From positions 1-64,000 of the forward strand of contig NZ_BBUZ01000040.1 in the NCBI RefSeq assembly GCF_001417735.1: DNA of 64,000 nt. Direction: 5' to 3'. Within the stretch, counting starts at the first letter, position 1; every line of letters begins with the position of its first letter. Shown in pieces: positions 16,950 through 24,623 of the stretch. The notes below the pieces were generated by a model. It saw only the letters and a list, made by a program, of their open reading frames with translations, searched no databases and was not told the origin of the DNA. The DNA is from Streptomyces sp. NBRC 110028 (GTDB taxonomy: Bacteria; Actinomycetota; Actinomycetes; Streptomycetales; Streptomycetaceae). The translations under genes were made by a program, and so were the position numbers.

Positions 16950-17639
16950 TCAGCGGCGGCCGAGCAGGGCGCAGAGGGTGCCGATGCGGTTCGTGGTGAT
17001 CGCGTCGGCACCCGCCCGCAGCAGCCGCGCCATGGAGCGGCGGGTGTCGGCGGTCCAGGCGGAGACCAGCAGACCGTCGGCGTGGGCGCGTGCGACGAGG
17101 GCGGGGGAGACCAGGCCGAAGCGGTAGTTCAGCCAGCGTGGCCGCAGATCGGCCAGCAGGGTGGGCCGTGGCGGCGCGAGGGTCGTCCAGGTCAGGGAGA
17201 TCTCGGCGCCGGGGTCCGCGCGGCGGACGCGGCGCAGCGCGGACAGCCCGCCGCAGTAGTACACCCGGTCCGCGGCCCCGGCCTCGCGCACCTCGGCGAC
17301 GGCCGCGAGGGCGGCCGACGCGTCGGGCAGGTCGATCAGCAGCCGGGCCCCGCCGGTCGCGGCGAGCGCGTCGCGCAGCGTGGGTATGCCCCCGCCGGAC
17401 AGCCGCCGCACCTCCTCGGCGGTCAGCGCGGACAGCGGCCGGTCGTGCCCCCACAGCCGCTTGAGGGTGGCGTCGTGGAGGAGGACCGGGACGCCGTCGC
17501 GGGTCAGCCGTACGTCGATCTCCACGGCGCCCGCCCCCGCGCGCACCGCCGAGCCGACCGACGCCAGGGTGTTCTCGCGGTGGGTGTACGGATCGCCGCG
17601 GTGACCGACCGGGATGAAGGCCGAGCCCACCGCCGTCAT
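16950..17639 (-). CDS. Glycerophosphodiester phosphodiesterase
   Basis: A 229-residue GDPD TIM-barrel enzyme that would split glycerophosphodiesters from phospholipid turnover into glycerol 3-phosphate and an alcohol. The catalytic signature is complete: H13-R14 (GHRGDP), HRENT at 20-24, metal ligands E40 and D42 (EIDVRLTRDG) and H55 (LLHDATL). There is no signal peptide, so it is cytoplasmic. The ATG at 17639 overlaps the stop of the adenosine deaminase gene (ATGA), so the two form an operon. The C-terminus ends TNRIGTLCALLGRR, normal for the family. Confidence 0.87.
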   Translation of the reverse strand: MTAVGSAFIPVGHRGDPYTHRENTLASVGSAVRAGAGAVEIDVRLTRDGVPVLLHDATLKRLWGHDRPLSALTAEEVRRLSGGGIPTLRDALAATGGARLLIDLPDASAALAAVAEVREAGAADRVYYCGGLSALRRVRRADPGAEISLTWTTLAPPRPTLLADLRPRWLNYRFGLVSPALVARAHADGLLVSAWTADTRRSMARLLRAGADAITTNRIGTLCALLGRR

Positions 17640-18658
17640 CCGCCCGCGGCCGCCGTGTACGCGTCGATCTCGGCGGCCAGCCGCGCCTTGTCCGGCGCGT
17701 CCAGGAAGGACGCCTCGACGGCGTTCTTCGCGAGGGTCGCGACACCCGCCGCGTCCAGGTCGAGCAGCCGGGCGGCGACCGCGTACTCGGTGTTGAGGTC
17801 GGTGCCGAACATCGGCGGGTCATCGCTGTTGATGGTGACCAGCACCCCGGCCTCGACCATCCGCTTGACCGGGTGCTCGTCGAGGGTGGCGACCGCGCGG
17901 GTGGCGATGTTGGAGGTGGGGCAGACCTCCAACGGTATGCGGTGCTCCGCGAGATGGGCGAGCAGCTTCGGGTCCTGGACGGCGCTGGTCCCGTGGCCGA
18001 TCCGCTCGGCGCGCAGCTCGGTGAGGGCGTCCCAGACCGTCTGCGGGCCGGTGGTCTCGCCCGCGTGCGGAACGCTGTGCAGCCCGGCGGCGATGGCGCG
18101 GTCGAAGTACGGTTTGAACTGCGGGCGCGGCACACCGATCTCGGGCCCGCCGAGGCCGAAGGAGACCAGCCCCTCGGGGCGCAGGTCGCAGGCGATGCGG
18201 GCGGTCTCCTCGGCGGACTGCAGCCCGGCCTCGCCGGGGATGTCGAAGCACCAGCGCAGCACGGTGCCGAACTCGGCCTCGGCGGCCTTGCGGGCGTCCT
18301 CGATAGCCTCGGTGAACGCGGTGTCCGGAATCCCGCGCCGGGTCGAGCTGTAGGGGGTGACGGTCAGCTCGGCGTAGCGGATGTTCTGCCGGGCCATGTC
18401 GCGGGCGATCTCGTAGGTGAGCAGCCGCACGTCCTCGGCGTCGCGGATCAGGTCCACCACGGAGAGGTAGACGTCGATGAAGTGGGCGAAGTCACGGAAG
18501 ACGAAGTAGTCGGCCAGCGCCTCCGGATCCGTGGGCACCTTGGAGTCCGGGTGGCGGGCGGCCAGCTCGGCCACGATGCGCGGGGACGCCGAACCGACGT
18601 GGTGGACATGCAGCTCCGCCTTGGGCAGTCCGGCGATGAAGGCGGTGAGATCGGTCAA
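17636..18658 (-). CDS. add: Adenosine deaminase
   Basis: Zinc hydrolase of purine salvage that converts adenosine or deoxyadenosine to inosine. The 340-residue protein starts with the metal motif LHVHHVGS (H17, H19). It has HAGETTGP, the catalytic HGT segment (ERIGHGTSAVQD), CPTSN and the NSDDPPMF metal aspartate region. I chose TTG at 18658 because GGAGG lies 6 nt upstream and the product (MTDLTAFIAGLPKAEL) begins where family members begin. The open frame extends much further upstream, but that part is Gly/Pro-rich antisense of the next gene. It overlaps the glycerophosphodiesterase gene by 4 nt. The HH variant after HVH is common in actinobacterial enzymes. Confidence 0.9.
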   Translation of the reverse strand: MTDLTAFIAGLPKAELHVHHVGSASPRIVAELAARHPDSKVPTDPEALADYFVFRDFAHFIDVYLSVVDLIRDAEDVRLLTYEIARDMARQNIRYAELTVTPYSSTRRGIPDTAFTEAIEDARKAAEAEFGTVLRWCFDIPGEAGLQSAEETARIACDLRPEGLVSFGLGGPEIGVPRPQFKPYFDRAIAAGLHSVPHAGETTGPQTVWDALTELRAERIGHGTSAVQDPKLLAHLAEHRIPLEVCPTSNIATRAVATLDEHPVKRMVEAGVLVTINSDDPPMFGTDLNTEYAVAARLLDLDAAGVATLAKNAVEASFLDAPDKARLAAEIDAYTAAAGG

Positions 18659-18773
18659 CGAGAACCTCCGGGTGACGGCCGCCGGCGGCGGGCTCCGGCC
18701 ATCGTAGATGCGCCGGGCACGGGGCGGTGTTCGCAGGCCGTAGCATGGGCGGACATCGCTGTGGGGGAGATAC

Positions 18774-19601
18774 ATGGCTGACCAGCCCGACCAGCACCAC
18801 CAGCAGCGGCAGCCGGAGCCGCGCGACCACGACCCCTGGGCCCCGCCGGCCCGGCGGACGTCCCTGGACAAGCCGCCGTCCCGGCCCTCGGTGGCCGAGC
18901 AGCAGACGCTCACCTCCCTGCCCACGGGGCCGCCCGCCCCGCCCCCGCCGCCCGTGCCGGGCCCGCCGCCTCCCGTCCCCGGGCCGCCGCCCGCCGCACC
19001 GGGCCCGCCCCCGGGCGGCGCCACCCTGCCGGGCGCGGTGCCCCCGCCGCCGCCCGCCCCGACCGGGCCGGGCACCCCGAGCGCCTACCAGGCCGGGCCG
19101 TACGGCACCGGCGGCTACGCCCAGCCGGTGCCGTACGGCGGCCAGGCCCCGTACGGCGCCGGGCCCGGCTACGGCTACGGTTACCCCGGCGCGGCGTACC
19201 CCGCCTACCCCGGCGGCGCCTACCCGGGCGCGGGCTACGGCCAGGGCTGGCAGCCGGGTATGACCCATATGCCGGACAACGGCACCGGCACGGCCGCCCT
19301 GGTGCTCGGCATCGTCGGGCTGGTCTTCTTCGCCAGCGTCGTGCTGGGCATCATCCTCGGCGTCCTCGCGATCATCTTCGGGGTGCTCGGCCGCGCCAAG
19401 GCGGGCCGGGGCGAGGCGACCAACGGCGGCTCGGCCCTCGCCGGGCTCATCCTCGGTGCCGCCGCCGTGGTGGCGGGCGTGGCGATGATCTTCGTCTATG
19501 TCGCGGCCGCGAACCACGACAGCTCGGGCGACTCCGATGACTCCGGCTACGCGGACATGTCGGTGGTGCGGGTGGTCCCGTCCGCCGATATGAGCCGCTG
19601 A
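18774..19601 (+). CDS. Proline-rich DUF4190-type membrane protein
   Basis: A 275-residue protein. Residues 1-165 are low complexity: Gln/Pro-rich, then poly-Pro (PPPPPVPGPPPPVPG), then a Tyr-Gly-Pro region (GYGYGYPGAAYPAYPGG). Two membrane helices follow (about 180-212 and 222-250), typical of the DUF4190 domain, then a short acidic tail. GGGGGAGA precedes the ATG at 18774. Proteins of this type are common in Streptomyces and of unknown role; the disordered N-terminus is probably cytoplasmic. The 3' end overlaps the convergent NADAR gene by 55 bp. Confidence 0.8.
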   Translation: MADQPDQHHQQRQPEPRDHDPWAPPARRTSLDKPPSRPSVAEQQTLTSLPTGPPAPPPPPVPGPPPPVPGPPPAAPGPPPGGATLPGAVPPPPPAPTGPGTPSAYQAGPYGTGGYAQPVPYGGQAPYGAGPGYGYGYPGAAYPAYPGGAYPGAGYGQGWQPGMTHMPDNGTGTAALVLGIVGLVFFASVVLGIILGVLAIIFGVLGRAKAGRGEATNGGSALAGLILGAAAVVAGVAMIFVYVAAANHDSSGDSDDSGYADMSVVRVVPSADMSR

Positions 19602-20173
19602 CGCGCCTCCATCAGTGCGAACCCCAGGAGATTGAGCCCCCGCCAGCGGACCGGATCCGCCGCCCGCTCGTCGTCCGCCGCCAGTCCGATGCCCCATATG
19701 CGGTCCACCGGGCTGGCCTCCACCAGCACCCGGGAGTTGGTCCCCAGCAGATAGCCGCGCAGCGGCGGGTGCTGCCCGAACTTGTGCACGCTGCCCTCGA
19801 CGACCAGCGCGAAGCGGTGCGCCCGCCACCGCGCCTCGTCGAAACCGCGCACCGAACGCCCCGCGTCCTTGGCCTGCTTGGGGTGCGAGGCGGTCAGCGC
19901 CCGCCGCTCGGCCTCCACATCGCCGAACAGCCGCGCCTTCCCGGCCATCATCCAGTGCTCGGCGGTCGGGTAGGTGATGTCGGCCACCTCGAACGGCGCG
20001 GGCCACCACTGGCTGAAGCACCCCGCGCCCACGCCACCGTCGCGCCGCGGCCGATGGCCCCAGAAGCGCACGTACTTGAAGGCTTCGCCGCGTGCGGTCC
20101 GGTCCACCAACTCCTCGACCGACCGCGGGCTGCCGTCCGGCTCGGCCGGTACCGTCACCCCGTTCGTTTCCAT
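19547..20173 (-). CDS. NADAR (YbiA-like) family protein
   Basis: A 208-residue protein with the NADAR fold; characterised members hydrolyse the N-glycosidic bond of reactive riboflavin intermediates or remove ADP-ribose from guanine in DNA. Recognisable family segments are FWGHRPRRDG, CFSQWWPAPF, YPTAEHWMMAGKARLFGD and the C-terminal NLLGFALMEAR. I chose the ATG at 20173 (METNG) as a normal-length start; there is no strong ribosome site. The last ~18 residues come from sequence overlapping the end of the convergent DUF4190 gene and look like an added tail. No ADP-ribosyltransferase partner is adjacent, so a toxin-linked role is not supported here. Confidence 0.8.
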   Translation of the reverse strand: METNGVTVPAEPDGSPRSVEELVDRTARGEAFKYVRFWGHRPRRDGGVGAGCFSQWWPAPFEVADITYPTAEHWMMAGKARLFGDVEAERRALTASHPKQAKDAGRSVRGFDEARWRAHRFALVVEGSVHKFGQHPPLRGYLLGTNSRVLVEASPVDRIWGIGLAADDERAADPVRWRGLNLLGFALMEARQRLISADGTTRTTDMSA

Positions 20174-20271
20174 GTCCCGGATTCTCGCAGCCGACGCTGA
20201 CAGCGCACGGGCTCCGAAGCCGGTCACCCTCCCAGCGTCGTCACCGAATCCGTCGAGAAACCAAAAAGCGG

Positions 20272-20286
20272 CAACGGAATCCCTTG
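20272..20286. promoter_or_regulatory. Candidate Lrp operator C at the polyamine transporter
   Basis: CAACGGAATCCCTTG is a near-perfect dyad (CAASGGAWTCCSTTG, only the W and S positions asymmetric). It shares CAACGGAAT with both sites at the Lrp gene, in the opposite orientation. It abuts the predicted -35 at 20287, as expected for an activator site. Confidence 0.6.
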
Positions 20287-20315
20287 TTGAAGTGGGGTAG
20301 CTCTGTCAGTATCAG
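20287..20315 (+). promoter_or_regulatory. Predicted promoter of the polyamine transport operon
   Basis: -35 TTGAAG (20287-20292), 17-bp spacer, -10 TATCAG (20310-20315). The -10 is a moderate match. It lies about 70 bp before the ATG at 20384 and directly after the 15-bp dyad. Confidence 0.4.
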
Positions 20316-20316
20316 C

Positions 20317-20334
20317 CTCCAATTCCGGTTGGAG
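20317..20334. repeat. 18-bp palindrome in the transporter leader
   Basis: CTCCAAttccggTTGGAG has perfect 6-bp arms around a 6-nt centre. It falls at or just after the predicted transcription start, so it could be an operator or a 5' hairpin in the mRNA. Confidence 0.4.
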
Positions 20335-20383
20335 CTACGCCGCCTTCCCCCTCGGAGGGAGGTCCGGCGGAGGAGACCAGGCG

Positions 20384-21685
20384 ATGGATCAGCGATGCGG
20401 TCCGACGGAGCGGCGGTTCGCCGAGGGGGCACAGCGTATGGAGTCACGGCACGAGCCCGAGAGCCTGTCCGCGCCGCAGCTCGCCGCGATCCGGCGCAGT
20501 GTGACCGGCGGCCGCATGGCGCTGAGCCGTCGTGGGCTGCTGCGCGCGGGTGGCGCCGGAGCGTTCGCCGTCGGCGGGCTCGGGGCGCTCAGCGGCTGCG
20601 GTATCCCGCCCGCCGGGCGCACCGGCGCCGCCGGCGCCGCCGACGACCACTCCGCCGAGGAGAAGCGAGTCGACTTCTCCAACTGGACCGAGTACATGGA
20701 CCAGACCAAGGGCGGCCACCGCCCGACCCTGGAGGCGTTCCGGCGCCGCACCGGCATCACGGTGAAGTACACCGAGGACATCAACGACAACGTGGAGTTC
20801 TTCGGCAAGATCAAGCCGCAGCTCGCCGCGGGCCAGGACACCGGGCGCGACCTCATCTGCGTCACCGACTGGCTGGCCGCCCGGATGATCCGGCTCGGCT
20901 GGGTGCAGACCCTGGACGCGGCCAACCTGCCCCACGCCTATACGCACCTGGCGGCGGAATTCCGCGATCCGGACTGGGATCCGGGCCGCGCCCACTCCTA
21001 TCCCTGGACCGGCATCCCCGCCGTCATCGCATACAACAAGAAGGCCACCGGCGGCCGCAGCGTCACCTCCGTCTCCCAGCTCCTCGAGGACCCCCGGCTG
21101 AGGGGACGGGTCGGCCTGCTCACCGAGATGCGCGACACCGTCGGGCTGACCCTTCTCGACATGGGCAAACGGCCCGAGGACGTCACCGCAGACGACTTCG
21201 GCGCGGCGATCGCCCGCCTCCAAAAGGCGTCCGACCGCGGCCAGATCCGCCGCTTCACCGGCAACGACTACACCGGCGACCTGACCCGGGGCGATCTCGC
21301 CGCCTGCATGGCCTGGGCCGGGGACCTCATCCAGCTCCAGGCCGACAACCCGGAGATCGAACTCGCCGTCCCCGACGCCGGTTACATGACCGCCACCGAC
21401 AACCTGCTGATCCCGGCCAAGGCCCGTCACAAGAAGAACGCCGAACGGCTCATCGACTACTACTACGAGCCCGAGGTCGCCGCGAAGGTCGCCGCCTACA
21501 TCAACTACGTCTGCCCGGTCGACGGCGTACGCGCCGAACTCGCGAAGATCGATCAGGCGCTGGCGGACAACCCGCTGATCCTCCCCGACGAGGAGATGGC
21601 CGCCAAGTCCCATGCCTTCCGCTCCCTGTCGAGCAAGGAAGAGACGGCGTTCGAGGACGCGTTCGCCAAGCTCACCGGCGCCTGA
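20384..21685 (+). CDS. Polyamine ABC transporter substrate-binding protein (PotD-like)
   Basis: A 433-residue secreted binding protein for spermidine/putrescine-type substrates. The signal is of Tat type (SRRGLLRAGG, twin arginines 49-50) followed by lipobox LSGC with C72, so it is a Tat-exported lipoprotein. The mature part begins FSNWTEYMD and contains ITVKYTEDINDNVEFFGKI, characteristic of the PotD/PotF family. The ATG at 20384 has GGAGGAG about 9 nt upstream; the ATG at 20438 also has a good ribosome site and would shorten the long n-region. It is the first gene of a five-gene operon with the ATPase, two permeases and an oxidase. Substrate identity is inferred. Confidence 0.85.
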   Translation: MDQRCGPTERRFAEGAQRMESRHEPESLSAPQLAAIRRSVTGGRMALSRRGLLRAGGAGAFAVGGLGALSGCGIPPAGRTGAAGAADDHSAEEKRVDFSNWTEYMDQTKGGHRPTLEAFRRRTGITVKYTEDINDNVEFFGKIKPQLAAGQDTGRDLICVTDWLAARMIRLGWVQTLDAANLPHAYTHLAAEFRDPDWDPGRAHSYPWTGIPAVIAYNKKATGGRSVTSVSQLLEDPRLRGRVGLLTEMRDTVGLTLLDMGKRPEDVTADDFGAAIARLQKASDRGQIRRFTGNDYTGDLTRGDLAACMAWAGDLIQLQADNPEIELAVPDAGYMTATDNLLIPAKARHKKNAERLIDYYYEPEVAAKVAAYINYVCPVDGVRAELAKIDQALADNPLILPDEEMAAKSHAFRSLSSKEETAFEDAFAKLTGA

Positions 21686-21713
21686 CGGCCTGACACGCGA
21701 GGATGCCCACCCC

Positions 21714-22868
21714 ATGACCCAGCCCACCACCACCGGCGGCGACGTCCGGCTCGACGGGATCGGCAAGACCTACGGGTCCTTCACCGCCGTCCACCCGCTG
21801 GACCTGCACATACCCGCCGGCTCCTTCTTCGCCCTGCTCGGCGCCTCCGGCTGCGGCAAGACCACCACCCTGCGCATGATCGCCGGACTGGAGGAGCCCA
21901 CCACCGGCACCATCCGGCTCGCCGGGGAGGACATCACGGCCCTCCCGCCGCACCGGCGGCCGGTCAACACCGTCTTCCAGAGCTACGCCCTCTTCCCGCA
22001 CCTCGACATCTACGAGAACGTCGCCTTCGGGCTGCGCCGACGCGGCATCAAGTCCGTCAAGAAGCAGGTCGGGGAGATGCTGGACCTCGTCCAGCTCGGC
22101 GACCTCGCCCGCCGCAAGCCCCAGCAGCTCTCCGGCGGCCAGCAGCAGCGCGTCGCCCTCGCCCGCGCGCTGATCAACCACCCCAGGGTGCTGCTCCTCG
22201 ACGAGCCGCTGGGCGCGCTCGACCTCAAGCTGCGCCGCCGGATGCAGCTGGAACTGAAGCGCATCCAGACCGAGGTCGGCATCACGTTCGTCCACGTCAC
22301 CCACGACCAGGAGGAGGCCATGACCATGGCCGACACGGTCGCGGTGATGAACGGCGGCCGCGTCGAGCAGCTGGGCGCCCCGGCCGAGCTGTACGAGAGC
22401 CCGGGCACCACCTTCGTCGCCGACTTCCTGGGCACCTCCAACCTCATCGATGCCGAGATCACCGACAAGAGCGGAGGCGACCTCCTGCTCACGGCCGCCG
22501 GAGGCCGCCTCACCCTGCCCGTCGGGCGATGCCGCGCGGCCGTCCGCACCGGCGCCACGGTGCTGGTCGGGGTGCGCCCCGAGAAGATCTCCCTCACCCC
22601 CGCCGAGGACTCCGGCACCGTCCCCGCGACCCGCAACCGGATGACCGGCCGCATCGCGGCCGCCGGCTTCATCGGCGTCTCCACCCAGTACGTCGTGACC
22701 ACCCCGGACGGCGCCGAACTGGCCATCTACGAGCAGAACATCGAGCGCGACCCCCGGCTCGCCCCCGGCGCCGAGGTCGTCCTGCACTGGAACCCGGCCC
22801 ACACCTTCGGCCTCGACCCGGCCCAGGGCACCGCCGCGGGCAACGGCTCCGGTGAGGAGGCGGCGTGA
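21714..22868 (+). CDS. Polyamine ABC transporter ATP-binding protein (PotA-like)
   Basis: A 384-residue import ATPase. Walker A is GASGCGKT (43-50), signature LSGGQQQR from 139, Walker B LLLDEP with D163, and H-loop VTHDQEEAM. The C-terminal ~140 residues form a TOBE domain (VGVRPEKISL and later), as in PotA. The ATG at 21714 follows the binding-protein gene by 28 nt; CGAGGA is about 10 nt upstream. Its stop overlaps the GTG of the first permease gene (GTGA). Confidence 0.88.
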   Translation: MTQPTTTGGDVRLDGIGKTYGSFTAVHPLDLHIPAGSFFALLGASGCGKTTTLRMIAGLEEPTTGTIRLAGEDITALPPHRRPVNTVFQSYALFPHLDIYENVAFGLRRRGIKSVKKQVGEMLDLVQLGDLARRKPQQLSGGQQQRVALARALINHPRVLLLDEPLGALDLKLRRRMQLELKRIQTEVGITFVHVTHDQEEAMTMADTVAVMNGGRVEQLGAPAELYESPGTTFVADFLGTSNLIDAEITDKSGGDLLLTAAGGRLTLPVGRCRAAVRTGATVLVGVRPEKISLTPAEDSGTVPATRNRMTGRIAAAGFIGVSTQYVVTTPDGAELAIYEQNIERDPRLAPGAEVVLHWNPAHTFGLDPAQGTAAGNGSGEEAA

Positions 22869-23815
22869 CGGCCACGGAGACGCGCGACACGGCCCCCGCG
22901 GCGCGTGCCACACCCCGCAAGATGCCCCGCAAGATGCCCCGCAAGACGTCCGTACGCAAGCGGCTGGTGCCCTACTGGCTGCTGCTCCCCGGCATCCTGT
23001 GGCTGCTGGTCTTCTTCGCGGCCCCGCTCGTCTACCAGGCGTCGACCTCCGTCCAGACCGGCTCCCTCGAAGAGGGCTTCACCGTCACCTGGCACGTCCA
23101 GACCTACTGGGACGCGCTCACCGAATACGCCCCGCAGTTCCTGCGCTCGGTGCTGTACGCGGCCACCGCCACCGTGCTGTGCCTGCTGCTCGGCTACCCG
23201 CTCGCGTACCTCATCGCCTTCCGCGCGGGCCGCTGGCGCAATCTGCTCATGATCCTCGTCATCGCGCCGTTCTTCACCAGCTTCCTGATCCGCACGCTCG
23301 CCTGGAAGACGATCCTGGCGGACGGCGGCCCGGTGGTGGGGGCGCTGAACTCCCTGCACATCCTTGACGTGACCAGCGGTCTGGGGATCACCGAGGGGCA
23401 GCGGGTGCTGGCCACCCCGCTCGCCGTCGTCTGCGGGCTGACGTACAACTTCCTGCCCTTCATGATCCTGCCGCTCTACAGCTCCCTGGAACGCATCGAC
23501 GGCCGGCTGCACGAGGCCGCCCGCGACCTCTACGCCCGCCCCAGCACGGTCTTCCGCAGGGTCACCTTCCCGCTGTCCATGCCGGGCGTGGTCGCGGGCA
23601 CCCTGCTCACCTTCATCCCGGCCGCGGGCGACTACATCAACGCCGAGCTGCTGGGCTCCACCGACCAGAAGATGATCGGCAACGTCATCCAGTCGCAGTT
23701 CCTGCGGGTACTCGACTACCCGACGGCCGCCGCGCTGTCCTTCCTTCTCATGGCGGCGATCCTCGCGATGGTCACCGTCTACATCCGCAAGGCGGGGACG
23801 GAGGATCTCGTCTGA
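22865..23815 (+). CDS. Polyamine ABC transporter permease (PotB-like)
   Basis: A 316-residue inner-membrane permease with about six helices and the ATPase-contact loop HEAARDLYARPSTVFRRVTF. The N-terminus carries a small tandem repeat (RKMPRKMPRKTSVRKR) encoded by three copies of an AAGATGCCCCGC-like unit, a basic cytoplasmic lead-in before helix 1. The GTG start overlaps the upstream stop by 4 nt and its own stop overlaps the next ATG (TGATG), so the operon is tightly coupled. Confidence 0.87.
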   Translation: MTATETRDTAPAARATPRKMPRKMPRKTSVRKRLVPYWLLLPGILWLLVFFAAPLVYQASTSVQTGSLEEGFTVTWHVQTYWDALTEYAPQFLRSVLYAATATVLCLLLGYPLAYLIAFRAGRWRNLLMILVIAPFFTSFLIRTLAWKTILADGGPVVGALNSLHILDVTSGLGITEGQRVLATPLAVVCGLTYNFLPFMILPLYSSLERIDGRLHEAARDLYARPSTVFRRVTFPLSMPGVVAGTLLTFIPAAGDYINAELLGSTDQKMIGNVIQSQFLRVLDYPTAAALSFLLMAAILAMVTVYIRKAGTEDLV

Positions 23816-24618
23816 TGGCCCTCATGCCCCTCATCCGCTGGATACGGCGCAACCTGGTGGTCCTCGCGGGGCTCGCCACCCTCGCGTACCTGATCCTGCC
23901 GAACGTCGTCGTCCTGGTGTTCTCGTTCAACAAGCCGAACGGCCGCTTCAACTACGCCTGGCAGCGGTTCTCCACCGACGCCTGGACCGATCCGTGCGGC
24001 GTCGCCGACCTGTGCGGCTCCCTCGCGCTGAGCCTGCGGCTCGCGGTGTGGGCCACGCTCGGCGCGACCGTCCTCGGCACCATGATCGCCTTCGCGCTGG
24101 CCCGCTACCGCTTCCGGGCCCGCCCCGCCGTCAACAGCCTGATCTTCCTGCCGATGGCGATGCCCGAGGTCGTCATGGCCGCCTCCCTCGCCACGCTCTT
24201 CCTCAACATGGGCGTCGGCTTCGGCTTCTGGACGATCCTCATCGCCCACATCATGTTCTGCCTGAGCTTCGTCGTCACCGCCGTCAAGGCGCGCGTCATG
24301 AGCATGGACCCCCGGCTGGAACAGGCCGCCCAGGACCTCTACGCCTCCCCGGCGCAGACCTTCCTGCGCGTCACCCTGCCGATCGCCGCGCCCGGCATCG
24401 CCGCCGGTGCGCTGCTGTCCTTCGCGCTCTCCTTCGACGACTTCATCATCACCAACTTCAACGCCGGATCCACCGTGACCTTCCCCATGTTCGTGTGGGG
24501 ATCCGCGCAGCGCGGCACCCCCGTCCAGATCAACGTGATCGGAACGGCGATGTTCGCCCTCGCGGTGCTGTGCGTCCTCGCCGGTCAACTGGCCGGCGCC
24601 CGCCGAAAGAGGAGCTGA
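23815..24618 (+). CDS. Polyamine ABC transporter permease (PotC-like)
   Basis: A 267-residue second permease with about six helices, the contact loop EQAAQDLYASPAQTFLRVTL, and the PotC-type segment FALSFDDFIITNFNAGS near the end. The ATG overlaps the previous stop (TGATG). With the other three subunits it makes a complete PotDABC-type importer. The oxidase gene starts 5 nt after its stop. Confidence 0.87.
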   Translation: MALMPLIRWIRRNLVVLAGLATLAYLILPNVVVLVFSFNKPNGRFNYAWQRFSTDAWTDPCGVADLCGSLALSLRLAVWATLGATVLGTMIAFALARYRFRARPAVNSLIFLPMAMPEVVMAASLATLFLNMGVGFGFWTILIAHIMFCLSFVVTAVKARVMSMDPRLEQAAQDLYASPAQTFLRVTLPIAAPGIAAGALLSFALSFDDFIITNFNAGSTVTFPMFVWGSAQRGTPVQINVIGTAMFALAVLCVLAGQLAGARRKRS

Positions 24619-24623
24619 CCACC

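Noticed and set aside
18659..19075. N-terminal extension of adenosine deaminase by up to 139 residues
   Set aside because: The extra part is low-complexity Gly/Pro sequence antisense to the DUF4190 gene. The TTG at 18658 has a good ribosome site and gives the normal family N-terminus.
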